DNA of 64,000 nucleotides from Rhodocyclales bacterium (GTDB taxonomy: Bacteria; Pseudomonadota; Gammaproteobacteria; Burkholderiales; Rhodocyclaceae): assembly GCA_016235805.1 (NCBI GenBank), contig JACRIY010000043.1, positions 56,651 to 120,650 of the forward strand, in the 5' to 3' direction. A model generated the notes under the pieces. The model searched no databases and had not been told where the DNA came from. It saw nothing but the letters and a program-made list of their open reading frames with translations. Shown here one piece after another: positions 27,120-38,724 of this stretch (positions are counted from its first letter, which is position 1; every line of letters begins with the position of its first letter). The position numbers were made by a program, and so were the translations under genes.

Positions 27120-27482
27120 TCAAGGCGCCTTGCGTTTAAGCATCGATCCGAGCGGTTCGGGGCCGCCAAGGATATGAACGTGGAGATGATACACCTCCTG
27201 ATGCCCGATCCGTCCGGTGTTGATGATGGTGCGAAAGCCTTCATCGAGCCCCTGGCTCCTGGCCAGTTCGTTCGCCTTGGCAAGGATCCGCCCGAGTACC
27301 ATCTGGTGGCTCATGTCCACTTCCGCCAGCGAGGCGACATGCACTTTCGGCACGATCATGAAGTGCACCGGCGCAATCGGATTGATGTCGTGGAAGGCGA
27401 AAATCTCCTCGTCCTCATAGATCTTCTTCGACGGGATCTCGCCACGGGCTATCCGGCAGAAGATGCAGTCGCCCACGCTCAT
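27120..27482 (-). CDS. hinT: HIT-family purine nucleoside phosphoramidase
   Basis: 120 residues with the histidine-triad signature [10 protein letters not shown] near the C-terminus and the N-terminal [13 protein letters not shown], whose cysteines often bind zinc. HinT hydrolyses AMP-lysine and similar phosphoramidates. Its position between hisE and tatA is conserved in betaproteobacteria. Confidence 0.92.
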   Translation of the reverse strand: MSVGDCIFCRIARGEIPSKKIYEDEEIFAFHDINPIAPVHFMIVPKVHVASLAEVDMSHQMVLGRILAKANELARSQGLDEGFRTIINTGRIGHQEVYHLHVHILGGPEPLGSMLKRKAP

Positions 27483-27499
27483 TCGCTCCGGCTTTTCTT

Positions 27500-27565
27500 C
27501 TGGCTACGGCCGGCGCTTCGCGCCTTAACCCTCGCTGCGCTCGCGTTAGCCTGCGCCGAAAGAAA
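27500..27565. repeat. Palindrome-rich intergenic segment between hinT and hisE
   Basis: The short gap holds nested inverted repeats: GGCGC-TTC-GCGCC (27512-27524), CGGCGC pairing with GCGCCG (27511-27516 and 27553-27558), and GGCTA pairing with TAGCC. It may be a REP-type extragenic palindrome or an mRNA processing hairpin. Confidence 0.4.
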
Positions 27566-27576
27566 GTACGCGGCGC

Positions 27577-27900
27577 TCATTCGCCACGCCCTTTCTTTTC
27601 GTCGATGCCCGAGATGCCTTCCCGGCGCCGGAACTCGACCATCACGTCATCGACACCGATGTCGAACTGCGCGAGCAGGATCATGCTGTGGAACCACAGG
27701 TCGGTGACTTCGCGCACCAGGTGCAGGCGGTCGCCGTCCTTGGCCGCCATGATGGTCTCTGCCGCTTCTTCGGCGACTTTCTTGCAAATGGCATCGGTAC
27801 CCTTGGCATAAAGGCTGGCGACGTAGGACGAATCGGGCGCCGCGCCCTTGCGTTCGCGCAGCGTCGCCTGGACGCGATGGATCACTTCGAGGTCAATCAT
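27577..27900 (-). CDS. hisE: Phosphoribosyl-ATP pyrophosphatase
   Basis: 107 residues from the ATG at 27900, which sits in the ATGA overlap with the hisI stop. A longer open frame upstream is hisI read in another frame. Conserved [15 protein letters not shown] and the [14 protein letters not shown] helices carry the acidic residues of the MazG-like active site. It removes pyrophosphate from phosphoribosyl-ATP, the second histidine-synthesis step. Confidence 0.94.
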   Translation of the reverse strand: MIDLEVIHRVQATLRERKGAAPDSSYVASLYAKGTDAICKKVAEEAAETIMAAKDGDRLHLVREVTDLWFHSMILLAQFDIGVDDVMVEFRRREGISGIDEKKGRGE

Positions 27901-28295
27901 TTGTATATCTCCTTCGGGTCCTTGAGGACGGGTTCGACATCCCGCCAGCCCGAGGCTTCCAATCGGTTGAAAAAACAGCTGCGGCGCCCGGTGTGGCATG
28001 CGATGCCGCCCACCTGCTCGATCTTCATCAGCACCACGTCCTTGTCGCAGTCGACGCGCAGTTCCAGCACCTTCTGCGCATGGCCGGATTCCTCGCCCTT
28101 GCGCCAAAGCCTGCCGCGCGAACGCGACCAATACACGGCCTGGCCGGATTCCGCGGTGATGGCCAGCGACTCGCGATTCATCCAGGCGAACATCAGCACC
28201 TCGCCCGTCACGGCATCCTGCGCGATGGCAGGAACCAGGCCCTGCGCATCCCAGGCCACCTCGTCCAGCCAATTCGAGTTCGCCATTACGCTCAC
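27897..28295 (-). CDS. hisI: Phosphoribosyl-AMP cyclohydrolase
   Basis: 132 residues. The signature [14 protein letters not shown], the acidic metal site [10 protein letters not shown] and the cysteine/histidine positions [14 protein letters not shown] match the monofunctional enzyme. It opens the purine ring in the third histidine step. Overlaps both neighbours by four bases. Confidence 0.95.
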   Translation of the reverse strand: MSVMANSNWLDEVAWDAQGLVPAIAQDAVTGEVLMFAWMNRESLAITAESGQAVYWSRSRGRLWRKGEESGHAQKVLELRVDCDKDVVLMKIEQVGGIACHTGRRSCFFNRLEASGWRDVEPVLKDPKEIYK

Positions 28296-29050
28296 AGCCG
28301 GACCTCGATGCCCCGCGCGCGCATGTATTCCTTGGCCTGGCGTACGGTGAATTCGCCGTAGTGAAAGATGCTTGCCGCCAGCACCGCGTCGGCGCGCCCC
28401 TCGGTGACGCCGTCCGCCAGATGCTGCAGGTTGCCGACGCCGCCGCTGGCGATCACCGGAATGCCCACGGCATCGGCCACCGCGCGGGTCAGCGCCAGAT
28501 CGAAGCCGGCCTTGGTGCCGTCGCGGTCCATGCTGGTAAGCAGGATTTCACCGGCGCCGAGGCTTTCCACCGTGCGCGCCCACTCGATGGCGTCGAGACC
28601 GGCATTCTTGCGTCCGCCATGGGTGAATACCTCCCAGCGTCCCGGCGAGGTCTGCTTGGCGTCCACGGCGACCACGATGCACTGAGCGCCGACCCGCGCC
28701 GAGGCATCGGCCACCAGTTGCGGATTATTGACCGCGGCGGTGTTCATGCTGACCTTGTCGGCACCCGCGTTCAGCAGGCGGCGCACGTCATCCACCTGGC
28801 GCACGCCGCCACCGACGGTGAGCGGGATGAAGACCTGCGAGGCAACCGCCTCGACGATGTGCAGGATGATGTCGCGGTCGTCGGAACTGGCCGTGATGTC
28901 GAGGAAGGTGATTTCGTCGGCGCCCTGGTCATCGTAACGCCTGGCGATTTCCACCGGATCCCCGGCATCGCGCAACTCGACGAAATTGACGCCCTTGACC
29001 ACGCGGCCGGCGTTGACGTCGAGACAGGGAATGATGCGTTTGGCGAGCAT
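28292..29050 (-). CDS. hisF: Imidazole glycerol phosphate synthase cyclase subunit
   Basis: 252 residues, a TIM barrel with catalytic Asp11 in [14 protein letters not shown] and a second Asp in [14 protein letters not shown]. HisF joins with HisH to make imidazole glycerol phosphate and AICAR from PRFAR. Seven bases separate it from hisA. Confidence 0.96.
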   Translation of the reverse strand: MLAKRIIPCLDVNAGRVVKGVNFVELRDAGDPVEIARRYDDQGADEITFLDITASSDDRDIILHIVEAVASQVFIPLTVGGGVRQVDDVRRLLNAGADKVSMNTAAVNNPQLVADASARVGAQCIVVAVDAKQTSPGRWEVFTHGGRKNAGLDAIEWARTVESLGAGEILLTSMDRDGTKAGFDLALTRAVADAVGIPVIASGGVGNLQHLADGVTEGRADAVLAASIFHYGEFTVRQAKEYMRARGIEVRL

Positions 29051-29057
29051 GGCCGGG

Positions 29058-29801
29058 TCAAGGCTTGGAAAGCTTGTCCGCCTCGGCCTGGGCCTTCTTG
29101 AAATCCAGCGTACCTTCGTAGATCGCGCGACCGGTAATGGCGCCGGAAATTCCCTCGCCCTGAACCGCGCACAGCGCCTTGACGTCCTTCAGGCTGGCAA
29201 TGCCGCCGCTGGCGATCACCGGGATGCGCAGCGCCTGGGCAAGTTTGACCGTGGCGTCGACGTTCACTCCGGACAACATGCCGTCGCGCCCGATGTCGGT
29301 GTAGATCACCGCTTCGACACCGTAGTCCTCGAACTTCTTGGCCAGGTCGACTACGTCGTGGCCGGTCATCTTCGACCATCCATCGACCGCCACCTTGCCG
29401 TCGCGGGCATCGAGGCCGACGATGATGTGGCCCGGAAAGGCGCCGCAGGCATCGTGCAGGAAACCGGGATTCTTCACCGCCGCCGTGCCGATGATGACGT
29501 AGCTGACGCCGTCGTCCAGGCAACGCTCGATGGTGTCGAGGTCGCGTATGCCGCCACCCAGTTGCACCGGGATGTCGTCGCCGACTTCCTTGAGGACCGC
29601 CTTGATCGCGGCTTCGTTCTTCGGCTTGCCGGCAAAGGCGCCATTCAGGTCGACCAGGTGCAGGCGGCGCGCGCCCTGATCTATCCAGTGGCGAGCGATG
29701 GCTGCCGGGTCTTCGGAAAACACCGTGGCGTCGTCCATATCGCCCTGTTTCAGGCGGACGCAGTGGCCGTCCTTCAGATCAATCGCGGGTATCAGCAGCA
29801 T
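29058..29801 (-). CDS. hisA: ProFAR isomerase
   Basis: 247 residues, a TIM barrel paralogous to HisF. Catalytic Asp in [14 protein letters not shown] and in [13 protein letters not shown] are visible. It isomerises ProFAR to PRFAR. Confidence 0.96.
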   Translation of the reverse strand: MLLIPAIDLKDGHCVRLKQGDMDDATVFSEDPAAIARHWIDQGARRLHLVDLNGAFAGKPKNEAAIKAVLKEVGDDIPVQLGGGIRDLDTIERCLDDGVSYVIIGTAAVKNPGFLHDACGAFPGHIIVGLDARDGKVAVDGWSKMTGHDVVDLAKKFEDYGVEAVIYTDIGRDGMLSGVNVDATVKLAQALRIPVIASGGIASLKDVKALCAVQGEGISGAITGRAIYEGTLDFKKAQAEADKLSKP

Positions 29802-29840
29802 AGGATGTGTGCAATGAATGAAATGCCTGGTGGCGGCGGA

Positions 29841-30476
29841 TCAGGGATTCCAGCGCATGAAATTGCCGAGCAATCGTAATCCGGCCTGGGCGCTTTTTTC
29901 CGGGTGGAATTGAACAGCGAAGATGTTAGCGCGGGCAATCGCGCTGGTAAAGGGGATGCCGTAGTGGGTCGAACCCGCAATCACCTCGGGGTCCAGCGGT
30001 TCGACGTAGTAGCTGTGCACGAAATAGAAGCGGGCATCGTCGGCAATGCCGTCCCACAGGGGATGCGCCTCTGCCTGATGCACCTGGTTCCAGCCCATGT
30101 GCGGCACCTTGAGCCTTGAACCGTCGGGCGCCGCCATGGCGGCCTCGGGAAAGCGCGGTACTCGGCCCGGCAGGATTTCGAGGCCCATGACGTTCCCCTC
30201 TTCGGCGTGGCCGAAGAGCATCTGCAACCCGACGCAGATGCCGAGAAAGGGCTTTTCGGCGGCGGCGCGGATCACCGCGTCGCGCAGGCCGCGAGCAGAC
30301 AATTCGCGCATGCAGTCCGGCATCGCCCCCTGGCCGGGAACCACCACGCGATCGGCGGCCCGGATCTCGGCGGCAGCGGAACTGACGCGAACCTCGGCTG
30401 TCGGCGCAACGTGTTCGATGGCCTTGGCCACCGAACGCAGGTTGCCCATGCCGTAATCGACTACAACAACCTTCAT
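29841..30476 (-). CDS. hisH: Imidazole glycerol phosphate synthase glutaminase subunit
   Basis: 211 residues from the ATG at 30476 ([15 protein letters not shown]), which is the conserved HisH start; an upstream extension would read through a palindromic repeat. The glutaminase nucleophile Cys lies in [12 protein letters not shown], and the C-terminal [10 protein letters not shown] supplies His and Glu. It provides ammonia to HisF. Confidence 0.96.
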   Translation of the reverse strand: MKVVVVDYGMGNLRSVAKAIEHVAPTAEVRVSSAAAEIRAADRVVVPGQGAMPDCMRELSARGLRDAVIRAAAEKPFLGICVGLQMLFGHAEEGNVMGLEILPGRVPRFPEAAMAAPDGSRLKVPHMGWNQVHQAEAHPLWDGIADDARFYFVHSYYVEPLDPEVIAGSTHYGIPFTSAIARANIFAVQFHPEKSAQAGLRLLGNFMRWNP

Positions 30477-30490
30477 GGACCATCCCCCCA

Positions 30491-30513
30491 ACCCCCTTCC
30501 CGGGGAAGGGGGT
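30491..30513. repeat. Perfect palindrome in the hisB-hisH gap
   Basis: ACCCCCTTCCC and its exact reverse complement, separated by one G (11-bp arms). The C-rich/G-rich form resembles extragenic palindromes common in proteobacterial genomes. It would form a hairpin in the his mRNA just upstream of hisH, but lacks a T run. Confidence 0.6.
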
Positions 30514-30596
30514 GACAGGGGTTCGCCGCATCGCGGCTCCATGTCATTGACTGCGCCATCCTTGGGACGGCCCGGCGAACGGCACTCATGGAAGGA

Positions 30597-31184
30597 TCAG
30601 AGCGAACCCTTGGTGGAAGGCACGGAACCGGACGCGCGCGGGTCGGCTTCAACCGCCATGCGCAAGGCGCGCGCGAAGGCCTTGAATACCGTCTCGGCCT
30701 GATGGTGCGAATTCTCGCCGCGCAGCGCGTCGATGTGCACCGTGATGCCGGCGTGATTGACCAGCCCCTGGAAGAATTCGCGCACCAGGTCGACATCGAA
30801 CTCGCCGATCGTGGCCCGCGTGAAGGGCACGTTGAAGACCAGGCCCGGCCGCCCGGAAAGGTCCACCACCACGCGCGACAGGGCCTCGTCGAGCGGCACG
30901 TAGGCGTGGCCGTAGCGGCGCAAACCCTTCTTGTCGCCGAAGGCCCTGGCCAGCGCCTGGCCGATCGTGATGCCGACATCCTCGATGGTGTGATGGGCGT
31001 CGATGTGCAGGTCGCCCGCCGCCTCGACGCTGAGATCGATCAGGCCGTGGCGCGCGATCTGGTCCAGCATGTGGTCGAAGAAACCGATGCCTGTCGCCAG
31101 CTTGGAAACGCCCGTGCCATCGAGATCGAGGACGACGCGTATTTTCGTTTCGAGGGTGTTGCGCGAGATGTCGGCTTGCCGCAT
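30597..31184 (-). CDS. hisB: Imidazoleglycerol-phosphate dehydratase
   Basis: 195 residues from the ATG at 31184 ([10 protein letters not shown]), the normal monofunctional length; there is no phosphatase domain as in the E. coli fusion. Manganese-binding motifs [24 protein letters not shown] and [15 protein letters not shown] are intact. It is the first gene of the minus-strand hisBHAFIE run. Confidence 0.96.
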   Translation of the reverse strand: MRQADISRNTLETKIRVVLDLDGTGVSKLATGIGFFDHMLDQIARHGLIDLSVEAAGDLHIDAHHTIEDVGITIGQALARAFGDKKGLRRYGHAYVPLDEALSRVVVDLSGRPGLVFNVPFTRATIGEFDVDLVREFFQGLVNHAGITVHIDALRGENSHHQAETVFKAFARALRMAVEADPRASGSVPSTKGSL

Positions 31185-31296
31185 GGCCTGAGGGTCAAGC
31201 AAGTGTTCGAGGCCTGCATGATACCATCGGCTTAGTCGCCTGCACGACGGGCGCGAACCCCGATCACCACTGCCCTGCCAACCATTCCGCCTGACC

Positions 31297-32370
31297 ATGA
31301 GCCGCTACTGGAGCGATGTCGTCAAGGGGCTCACGCCCTACGTGCCGGGCGAGCAACCCAAGCTCGCCAACCTGGTGAAACTCAATACCAACGAGAATCC
31401 CTACGGGCCTTCGCCGCGCGCCCTGGAGGCCATCCGCGCCGCCACCGACGATTCCCTGAAGCTCTACCCCGACCCCAACGCGGAAAGGCTCAAGCGCGCC
31501 ATCGCGGACTGCCATGGCGTCGAAACCTGCAACGTCTTCGTCGGCAACGGCTCGGATGAAGTCCTGGCCCACGTCTTCCTGGGCCTGCTGAAGCACGCGC
31601 GACCCATCCTGTTTCCCGACATCACCTACAGCTTCTACCCGGTGTATTGCGGGCTGTATCAGGTCCCCTATGAAACCGTGCCGCTGCTCGCGGATTTTTC
31701 GATCCGCGTCGCGGACTACACGCGACCGCCGGGTGCGCAAGCCGGCGGCATCATCTTTCCGAACCCGAACGCGCCGACCGGCCGCCAGTTGCCGCTGGCC
31801 GACATCGAAGCGCTGCTGCAGGCCAACCCGGACTGCGTGGTGGTTATCGACGAGGCCTATGTCGACTTCGGCGGCGACAGCGCGATTCCGCTGACGACCC
31901 GCTACCCGAACCTGCTGGTGGTACAGACGCTGTCCAAGTCGCGATCCCTGGCAGGCCTGCGTGTCGGCTTCGCGGTCGGCCACGACGACCTGATCGAAGC
32001 GCTGGAACGCGTCAAGAACAGCTTCAACTCCTACCCGCTCGACCGGCTTGCCATCGCCGGCGCGGTCGCCGCGATCGAAGACCGCGAGTACTTCGCGCGG
32101 ACCTGCCGCGCCGTCATCGCCACCCGCGAAAAGCTGGTGGCCGATTTGGAAAACCTCGGCTACGAAGTCATTCCCTCCGCTGCCAACTTCGTCTTCGCGC
32201 GCCACCCGCGACACGACGCCGAAAAGTCGGCGCTGGCGCTACGGCAACGCAGCATCATCGTGCGCCATTTCAAGCTGCCGAGGATAGCCCAGTACCTGCG
32301 CATCACGGTTGGCACGGATGAACAGTGCGCCGCACTGATTGCGGCCTTGAAGGATATCCTCGGACCCTGA
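31297..32370 (+). CDS. hisC: Histidinol-phosphate aminotransferase
   Basis: 357 residues. N-terminal [11 protein letters not shown], the [12 protein letters not shown] loop, [11 protein letters not shown], and the PLP lysine in [15 protein letters not shown] identify a class I/II aminotransferase of the HisC group. It lies on the plus strand, opposite to hisBHAFIE on one side and hisDG on the other, so it must have its own promoter in the 112-base gap before it. It carries the most consensus-like copy of the 24-bp motif, read as EKSALALRQ. Confidence 0.95.
   Translation: MSRYWSDVVKGLTPYVPGEQPKLANLVKLNTNENPYGPSPRALEAIRAATDDSLKLYPDPNAERLKRAIADCHGVETCNVFVGNGSDEVLAHVFLGLLKHARPILFPDITYSFYPVYCGLYQVPYETVPLLADFSIRVADYTRPPGAQAGGIIFPNPNAPTGRQLPLADIEALLQANPDCVVVIDEAYVDFGGDSAIPLTTRYPNLLVVQTLSKSRSLAGLRVGFAVGHDDLIEALERVKNSFNSYPLDRLAIAGAVAAIEDREYFARTCRAVIATREKLVADLENLGYEVIPSAANFVFARHPRHDAEKSALALRQRSIIVRHFKLPRIAQYLRITVGTDEQCAALIAALKDILGP
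32222..32245 (-). repeat. 24-bp interspersed motif, copy 7
   Basis: Exact consensus form: GCCGTAG then CGCCAGCGCCGACTTTT. Antisense within hisC, encoding KSALALR. Confidence 0.9.
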
Positions 32371-32412
32371 AACATCGCCGGCATCAGGAACAGCGCGGGG
32401 AAGCGCACACAT

Positions 32413-32442
32413 GCAAAACGGGAGCCGCAGCTCCCGTTTTGC
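32413..32442. terminator. Strong bidirectional terminator
   Basis: A 13-bp perfect stem (GCAAAACGGGAGC and its complement) around a CGCA loop, with an A/T-rich base in both directions, between the convergent hisC and PEP-CTERM genes. Confidence 0.9.
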
Positions 32443-32460
32443 CAAGTGCAGCGCGATCTG

Positions 32461-33069
32461 TCAGGCAGTCGCGGCGAGCTTCCGGCGACGTGCCACGAAA
32501 CCCAGCAATCCCAGCCCGGCGAGCAGCATGGCGTAGGTTTCCGGTTCGGGAACCGGAGCTGCCACCGTCGGCGTGATACGAAATGCAAAGTCGGTCCCGG
32601 GATCCGGACCACCAAAAACGAAACCGGCGCCACCGGCGTATGCAGCGCCCGGGCTGATGCCCCAATATGGACTAGTACCGGCAGTACTTGCGGCAATGCT
32701 GTAGGTACTCCCGACGCTCAGGGATACGCTCGAGAAGTCCGAATCGAAGAAACCGTTGTAGCCGGCCCCCAACAAGAACGTGTCAGAGGCGAGCAAGGTT
32801 CCGCCGGTGCCATGGCCGCTGTAGAGCGACAGGGTGATCGGGTCGACTGGAAATCCAGTATTGATTACGTTGTACCAGAGGCTGGCCTTGACGAATGAAT
32901 CCTGTGCAACGAACGACTGACCGATCGGTTCGTGGAAATCGATCTGATAGGAGCCGCCGGTAGCTGGGTTAAGGATAGGACCCGCAGTTGCGCCATTGAT
33001 CGTTAGCACCAGCCCCAGCATCAGCGCCGCTTTTTTGGCGATGTCCATCGCCTTGGTATAGATAGTCAT
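32461..33069 (-). CDS. PEP-CTERM sorting-domain protein
   Basis: 202 residues, with AAGGAGA just before the ATG. An N-terminal signal peptide is cut near NGATAG. The mature region is Gly/Ser/Thr-rich and beta-strand-like, and the C-terminus is a textbook PEP-CTERM tail: VPEPETYAMLLAGLGLLGFV then RRRK. PEP-CTERM proteins are exported, cleaved by exosortase and linked to exopolysaccharide or biofilm matrix. No exosortase or EPS gene is nearby, so it is an orphan target. It is inserted among histidine genes. Confidence 0.9.
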   Translation of the reverse strand: MTIYTKAMDIAKKAALMLGLVLTINGATAGPILNPATGGSYQIDFHEPIGQSFVAQDSFVKASLWYNVINTGFPVDPITLSLYSGHGTGGTLLASDTFLLGAGYNGFFDSDFSSVSLSVGSTYSIAASTAGTSPYWGISPGAAYAGGAGFVFGGPDPGTDFAFRITPTVAAPVPEPETYAMLLAGLGLLGFVARRRKLAATA

Positions 33070-33290
33070 GGTCTGTCTCCTTAGGAGTGATGCCCGATCA
33101 GATCAGCATGGGGCCGATACGATAATGAGAAACGGAAACATGAGTCCGGCCATGCACTTCTTGGTCAATATCACGATTCCGAGGTCTCGTTGCGCGGAAG
33201 CGACGAAAATCTCCCGCATCGACAGTTGATGCCTCAAGCACTTCGTCGTCAATAGCCCGTTCGGACCAATCGAAATGCTAGGCCAGCCAA

Positions 33291-34583
33291 TTACTTCAGC
33301 CTGAACTCCGCCGCGTTGGCGTGCGCCGTGAGCCCTTCGCCATGCGCCAGAGTCGCGGCGATCGGGCCGAGCGTCTGCGCTCCGATGGCCGAAACCTCGA
33401 TGATGCTTGACCGCTTCTGGAAATCATAGACGCCAAGCGGCGAGGAGAAGCGTGCGCTGCGCGAAGTCGGCAGCACATGGTTGGGGCCGGCGCAGTAGTC
33501 GCCGAGAGACTCCGAGGCATAGTGGCCGATAAAAATGGCGCCGGCGTGGCGGATCATTTCCACCAGCGGGGCCGGGTCGGCCACGGAGAGTTCGAGATGT
33601 TCAGGCGCAATGCGGTTGGCTATCGCGCAAGCTTCATCGAGGTCGGCGACCTGAATCAAGGCGCCACGGCCCTTGAGCGAGGCGGCGATGACCTCGCGGC
33701 GCGGCATGGTCGGCAGCAGGCGTTCGATGCTGGCAGCCACGCGGTCGATGAAGGCGGCATCGGGACAGAGCAGGATGGACTGCGCCAGTTCGTCGTGCTC
33801 GGCCTGGGCAAAGAGGTCGATCGCGACCCAGTCCGGATTCGCCGACCCATCTGCGATGATCAGCACTTCCGAGGGCCCGGCCACCATGTCGATGCCGACC
33901 GTGCCAAACACGCGACGCTTGGCGGCGGCGACATAGGCGTTACCGGGACCGACGATCTTGTCCACCTGCGGAATGGTCTGCGTGCCATACGCCATTGCCG
34001 CCACAGCCTGGGCGCCGCCGATGGTGAACACCCGATCGACGCCCGCCAGGCAGGCCGCCGCCAGCACCAGCGCGTTCTTTTCGCCGCGCGGCGTGGGCAC
34101 TACCATGGTCAGTTCGCCGACTCCGGCCACCTTGGCCGGCAGAGCGTTCATCAGCACCGAGCTAGGATAGGCCGCCTTGCCGCCCGGAACATAGAGGCCG
34201 ACGCGATCCAGGGGCGTGACCTTCTGGCCCAGGCGGGTTCCATCGGCCTCGGTGAAGCTCCATGATTCCGACTTCTGCCGCTCGTGGTAGCTGGTGACGC
34301 GTTGCGCCGCGGCTTCCAGAGCCTTGCGCTGGGCCACCGGCAGGCGGTCCAGGGCGTGGCGCAGTTCGGCCCGCGGCAGTTCGAGTTCGGCCATGCTGCC
34401 GACATCGAGGGCGTCGAAGCGGCGCGTGAAGTCGAGCACCGCGGCGTCGCCTTCGCCGCGCACGCGGGCAAGGATCTCCGCGACGGTGCGTTCGATGGAT
34501 TCGTCGGTCGAATTGTCGAAGTGCAGCAGTGCGTCGAGCGTAGTGCCAAAACCGGAGTCGGCGCTGGAGAGACGGCGAATCAT
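33291..34583 (-). CDS. hisD: Histidinol dehydrogenase
   Basis: 430 residues. Recognisable motifs are [19 protein letters not shown], the [15 protein letters not shown] segment, [13 protein letters not shown] and the zinc-binding IAPEHLELS. It oxidises histidinol to histidine. The N-terminus contains a motif copy encoding RRLSSADSG. It overlaps hisG by four bases. Confidence 0.96.
   Translation of the reverse strand: MIRRLSSADSGFGTTLDALLHFDNSTDESIERTVAEILARVRGEGDAAVLDFTRRFDALDVGSMAELELPRAELRHALDRLPVAQRKALEAAAQRVTSYHERQKSESWSFTEADGTRLGQKVTPLDRVGLYVPGGKAAYPSSVLMNALPAKVAGVGELTMVVPTPRGEKNALVLAAACLAGVDRVFTIGGAQAVAAMAYGTQTIPQVDKIVGPGNAYVAAAKRRVFGTVGIDMVAGPSEVLIIADGSANPDWVAIDLFAQAEHDELAQSILLCPDAAFIDRVAASIERLLPTMPRREVIAASLKGRGALIQVADLDEACAIANRIAPEHLELSVADPAPLVEMIRHAGAIFIGHYASESLGDYCAGPNHVLPTSRSARFSSPLGVYDFQKRSSIIEVSAIGAQTLGPIAATLAHGEGLTAHANAAEFRLK
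34553..34576 (-). repeat. 24-bp interspersed motif, copy 8
   Basis: GCCGTCT then CTCCAGCGCCGACTCCG, a slightly diverged copy. Sense, only three codons after the hisD start, encoding LSSADS. Confidence 0.7.
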
Positions 34584-35221
34584 CGGATCGCACCCTCGAT
34601 GGCCGCGATAACCGGCTGCAGCAACTCGCGCTTCACCTTGAGCGACGCCTGGTTGACCACCAGTCGCGCAGAGATGTCCATGATTTCCTCGACCTCGACC
34701 AGCTTGTTGGCCTTCAGCGTGCTGCCGCTGGAAACAAGGTCCACGATGGCCTCGGCCAGCCCGGCCAATGGCGCGAGTTCCATGGAGCCGTAGAGTTTGA
34801 TCAGATCGACATGCACGCCCTTGCCGGCAAAGTGCTCGCGCGCGACCGTGGTGTACTTGGTGGCGATGCGCAGGCGCGCTCCCCGCCGAACGGCGGCTTC
34901 ATAGTCGAATCCGGCCGGCGCCGCGACGCACATGCGACACTTGGCGATCTTGAGATCCAGCGGCTGGTAGAGCCCGGTGCCGCCATGTTCCAGCAACACG
35001 TCCTTGCCGGCGATGCCGAGGTCGGCGGCGCCGTATTGCACGTAGGTGGGAACGTCGGAGGCGCGCACGATCACCACCCGCACGTCGTCGCGATTGGTGG
35101 CGATGATCAGCTTGCGCGATTTTTCGGGATCCTCGGCCGGCACGATCCCTGCCGCCGCCAGCAGGGGCAGGGTTTCTTCGAAGATACGGCCCTTGGACAG
35201 GGCAATGGTGATTCCGCTCAT
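34580..35221 (-). CDS. hisG: ATP phosphoribosyltransferase, short form
   Basis: 213 residues: the catalytic domains only, without the C-terminal regulatory domain. Short HisG proteins need a HisZ partner for activity and feedback control (established); no hisZ is in this window. Motifs are [13 protein letters not shown] and a P-loop-like [13 protein letters not shown]. The gene starts four bases after the murA stop. Confidence 0.95.
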   Translation of the reverse strand: MSGITIALSKGRIFEETLPLLAAAGIVPAEDPEKSRKLIIATNRDDVRVVIVRASDVPTYVQYGAADLGIAGKDVLLEHGGTGLYQPLDLKIAKCRMCVAAPAGFDYEAAVRRGARLRIATKYTTVAREHFAGKGVHVDLIKLYGSMELAPLAGLAEAIVDLVSSGSTLKANKLVEVEEIMDISARLVVNQASLKVKRELLQPVIAAIEGAIR

Positions 35222-35225
35222 GCGG

Positions 35226-36729
<1,504 letters not shown>

Positions 36730-36740
36730 GGTCAGGCTCC

Positions 36741-37496
36741 TCAGGCGCGCAGCTTGTAACCGCGCTTCAGCAGGTTCAGGGTAAATGCGGTCAGCAGCGC
36801 AAGGCACGTTGCGACCACGGCAAGACTGTGCCACGGCGAGGCGTCGGACACGCCGAAGAAACCGTGGCGGAAACCGTCGATCATGTAGAAGACCGGGTTC
36901 CAGTGCGATACCTGCTGCCAGAAAGGCGGCAGGGAATTGATCGAATAGAACACGCCCGAGAGAAAGGTCAAGGGCATGATCAGGAAATTCTGGAAGGCCG
37001 CGAGCTGGTCGAACTTCTCGGCCCAGATGCCGGCGATCACGCCCAGGCTGCCGAGGATGGCGCCGCCCATCAGGGCAAAGACAATGATCCAGAGCGGCGC
37101 GACAAAACCCAGCGGGGCGAACCAGCAGGTGGCCAGCAGCACGCCGGTCCCGACGACGACGCCGCGCACGACTGCAGCAAGAACGTAGGCGGCGAAAAAT
37201 TCGAGGTAGGAAATCGGCGGCAGCAGGACGAAAACGATGTTCCCCGTCACCTTGGACTGGATCAGCGACGACGAGGAATTTGCAAAGGCGTTCTGCAGCA
37301 CCGACATCATCACCAGCCCGGGAATCAGGAAGGATGTGTAAGCCACGCCGTGTATCTTCACGTGCCCTTCAAGTACGTGGGAAAAGATCAGCAGGTAGAG
37401 CAGCGCGGTGAGCACCGGCGCGGCGACGGTCTGCGAGGCCACTTTCCAGAAGCGCAGCACTTCCTTGTACAAAAGAGTGGAAAAGCCGTGGCCCAT
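36741..37496 (-). CDS. ABC-2 type transporter permease (YadH-like)
   Basis: 251 residues from the ATG at 37496, with six membrane segments. The ABC-2 signature MPLTFLSGVFYSINSLPPFW lies near the C-terminus. With the ATPase gene one base upstream it forms an export system of unknown substrate (YadG/YadH pair) that sits between ibaG and the mla genes in many betaproteobacteria. Confidence 0.88.
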   Translation of the reverse strand: MGHGFSTLLYKEVLRFWKVASQTVAAPVLTALLYLLIFSHVLEGHVKIHGVAYTSFLIPGLVMMSVLQNAFANSSSSLIQSKVTGNIVFVLLPPISYLEFFAAYVLAAVVRGVVVGTGVLLATCWFAPLGFVAPLWIIVFALMGGAILGSLGVIAGIWAEKFDQLAAFQNFLIMPLTFLSGVFYSINSLPPFWQQVSHWNPVFYMIDGFRHGFFGVSDASPWHSLAVVATCLALLTAFTLNLLKRGYKLRA

Positions 37497-37497
37497 C

Positions 37498-38409
37498 TTA
37501 GCGACCCTCGCCCTGCGTTTCGCCCTGCATGACGCGAATGAAGACTTCTTCCAGGTCGGGCTTGCCGATCTCCAGGTCCTCGATGCCGCAGCCGGCCTCG
37601 CGTATGCGCGCCAGCATCGGCTCCACATCCTCGTAGCGATCGAAAGGCAGTGACCACCAGCCGCCGCTTTGCGCCGCGCCGAGGACAAGGTCTGCCGGCA
37701 TTTCGCCGCGACAGCGCAGGCGCAGGGTATGGGTGGAAAAGCGGCGCAACAAGTTGGCCGTGGTGTCGAGGGCGACGACGCGACCGGCCTGGAGCATGGC
37801 GATGCGGCTGCACAGATTCTCGGCCTCCTCCAGATAGTGCGTGGTCAGCACGATGGTATGGCCGGCCTCGTTCAGGCGCCGTATGAAGGCCCAAAGCGTC
37901 TGCCGCAACTCGACGTCGACCCCGGCGGTAGGCTCATCCAGGACGATCACCGGCGGACGATGGACGAGGGCCTGGGCCACAAGAACCCTGCGCTTCATGC
38001 CACCCGAGAGCATGCGCATGTTGGCATGGGCCTTCGGCGTGAGGCCGAGGTTCTCGAGGATTTCGTCGATCCAGGCATCGTTGTCCCTGATTCCGAAATA
38101 TCCCGACTGGATTTTCAGCGATTCGCGGACGGTGAAGAACGGATCGAATACCAGCTCCTGCGGCACCACGCCAAGCTGGCGGCGCGCGGCGCGATAGTCG
38201 GACTGGACGTCATGTCCCATGACGCTGAGTGTGCCGTGGTCGGGCCGAACCAGACCGGCCAGTGCCGAAATCAGCGTCGTCTTTCCTGCGCCGTTGGGGC
38301 CCAGCAGGCCAAAGAATTCCCCGGGTTCGATCGCGAGGTCGACCCGGTCCAGGGCCTGGACGGCACCAAAGGATTTGGAGACCTGCTGAATGCGGATCGC
38401 GACCGACAT
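37498..38409 (-). CDS. ABC-2 type transporter ATPase (YadG-like)
   Basis: 303 residues from the ATG at 38409; a GTG one codon earlier is less likely. Walker A is LLGPNGAGKTTLISA, the signature LSGGMKRRVLVAQAL, and Walker B VIVLDEPTAGVD. The C-terminal 80 residues form the extra domain usual in this group. Confidence 0.9.
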   Translation of the reverse strand: MSVAIRIQQVSKSFGAVQALDRVDLAIEPGEFFGLLGPNGAGKTTLISALAGLVRPDHGTLSVMGHDVQSDYRAARRQLGVVPQELVFDPFFTVRESLKIQSGYFGIRDNDAWIDEILENLGLTPKAHANMRMLSGGMKRRVLVAQALVHRPPVIVLDEPTAGVDVELRQTLWAFIRRLNEAGHTIVLTTHYLEEAENLCSRIAMLQAGRVVALDTTANLLRRFSTHTLRLRCRGEMPADLVLGAAQSGGWWSLPFDRYEDVEPMLARIREAGCGIEDLEIGKPDLEEVFIRVMQGETQGEGR

Positions 38410-38442
38410 CACGCCAATCCGAGAATTGAAACGACTGGAATC

Positions 38443-38724
38443 TCAGCCCTGCGGGAGCAGATCGGCGACGCCGTAAACGGCGGCCAGGCTCAGCAGGCTT
38501 TGCGGCGGATTGAGCACACGCAGGGTTTTTCCGGCCGCCATGGCGGCTCGCGTCCAGCCGAAAACCACCGCCAGGCAGGACGAATCTGTTTCAGTAACCG
38601 CCTTGAGATCGAAGGCCGAGGCCTCGCCGGCGATAGCCGCCTCGCCTTCGGCGAGCAAGGCGCGCGCTCCAGCCATGGTCATCGGACCCGAGACCTCGAC
38701 GCAATCGCCGGAGATTCGGATCAT
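38443..38724 (-). CDS. mlaB: STAS-domain protein MlaB
   Basis: 93 residues of a STAS fold, with the conserved ETDSSCLAVVFGW segment around the usual phosphorylatable Ser region. MlaB binds the MlaF ATPase in the phospholipid retrograde transporter. Overlaps mlaC by four bases. Confidence 0.88.
   Translation of the reverse strand: MIRISGDCVEVSGPMTMAGARALLAEGEAAIAGEASAFDLKAVTETDSSCLAVVFGWTRAAMAAGKTLRVLNPPQSLLSLAAVYGVADLLPQG

Noticed and set aside
29570..29590. GTCGCCGACTTCC inside hisA, similar to the 3' half of the motif
   Set aside because: Matches only the last ten bases and is explained by the conserved HisA coding sequence.
33070..33290. Possible sigma-54 promoter before the PEP-CTERM gene (TGGCCG near 33150 on the minus strand)
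   Set aside because: The -12 GC element is missing; apart from the ribosome site I see nothing firm in this 221-base gap.
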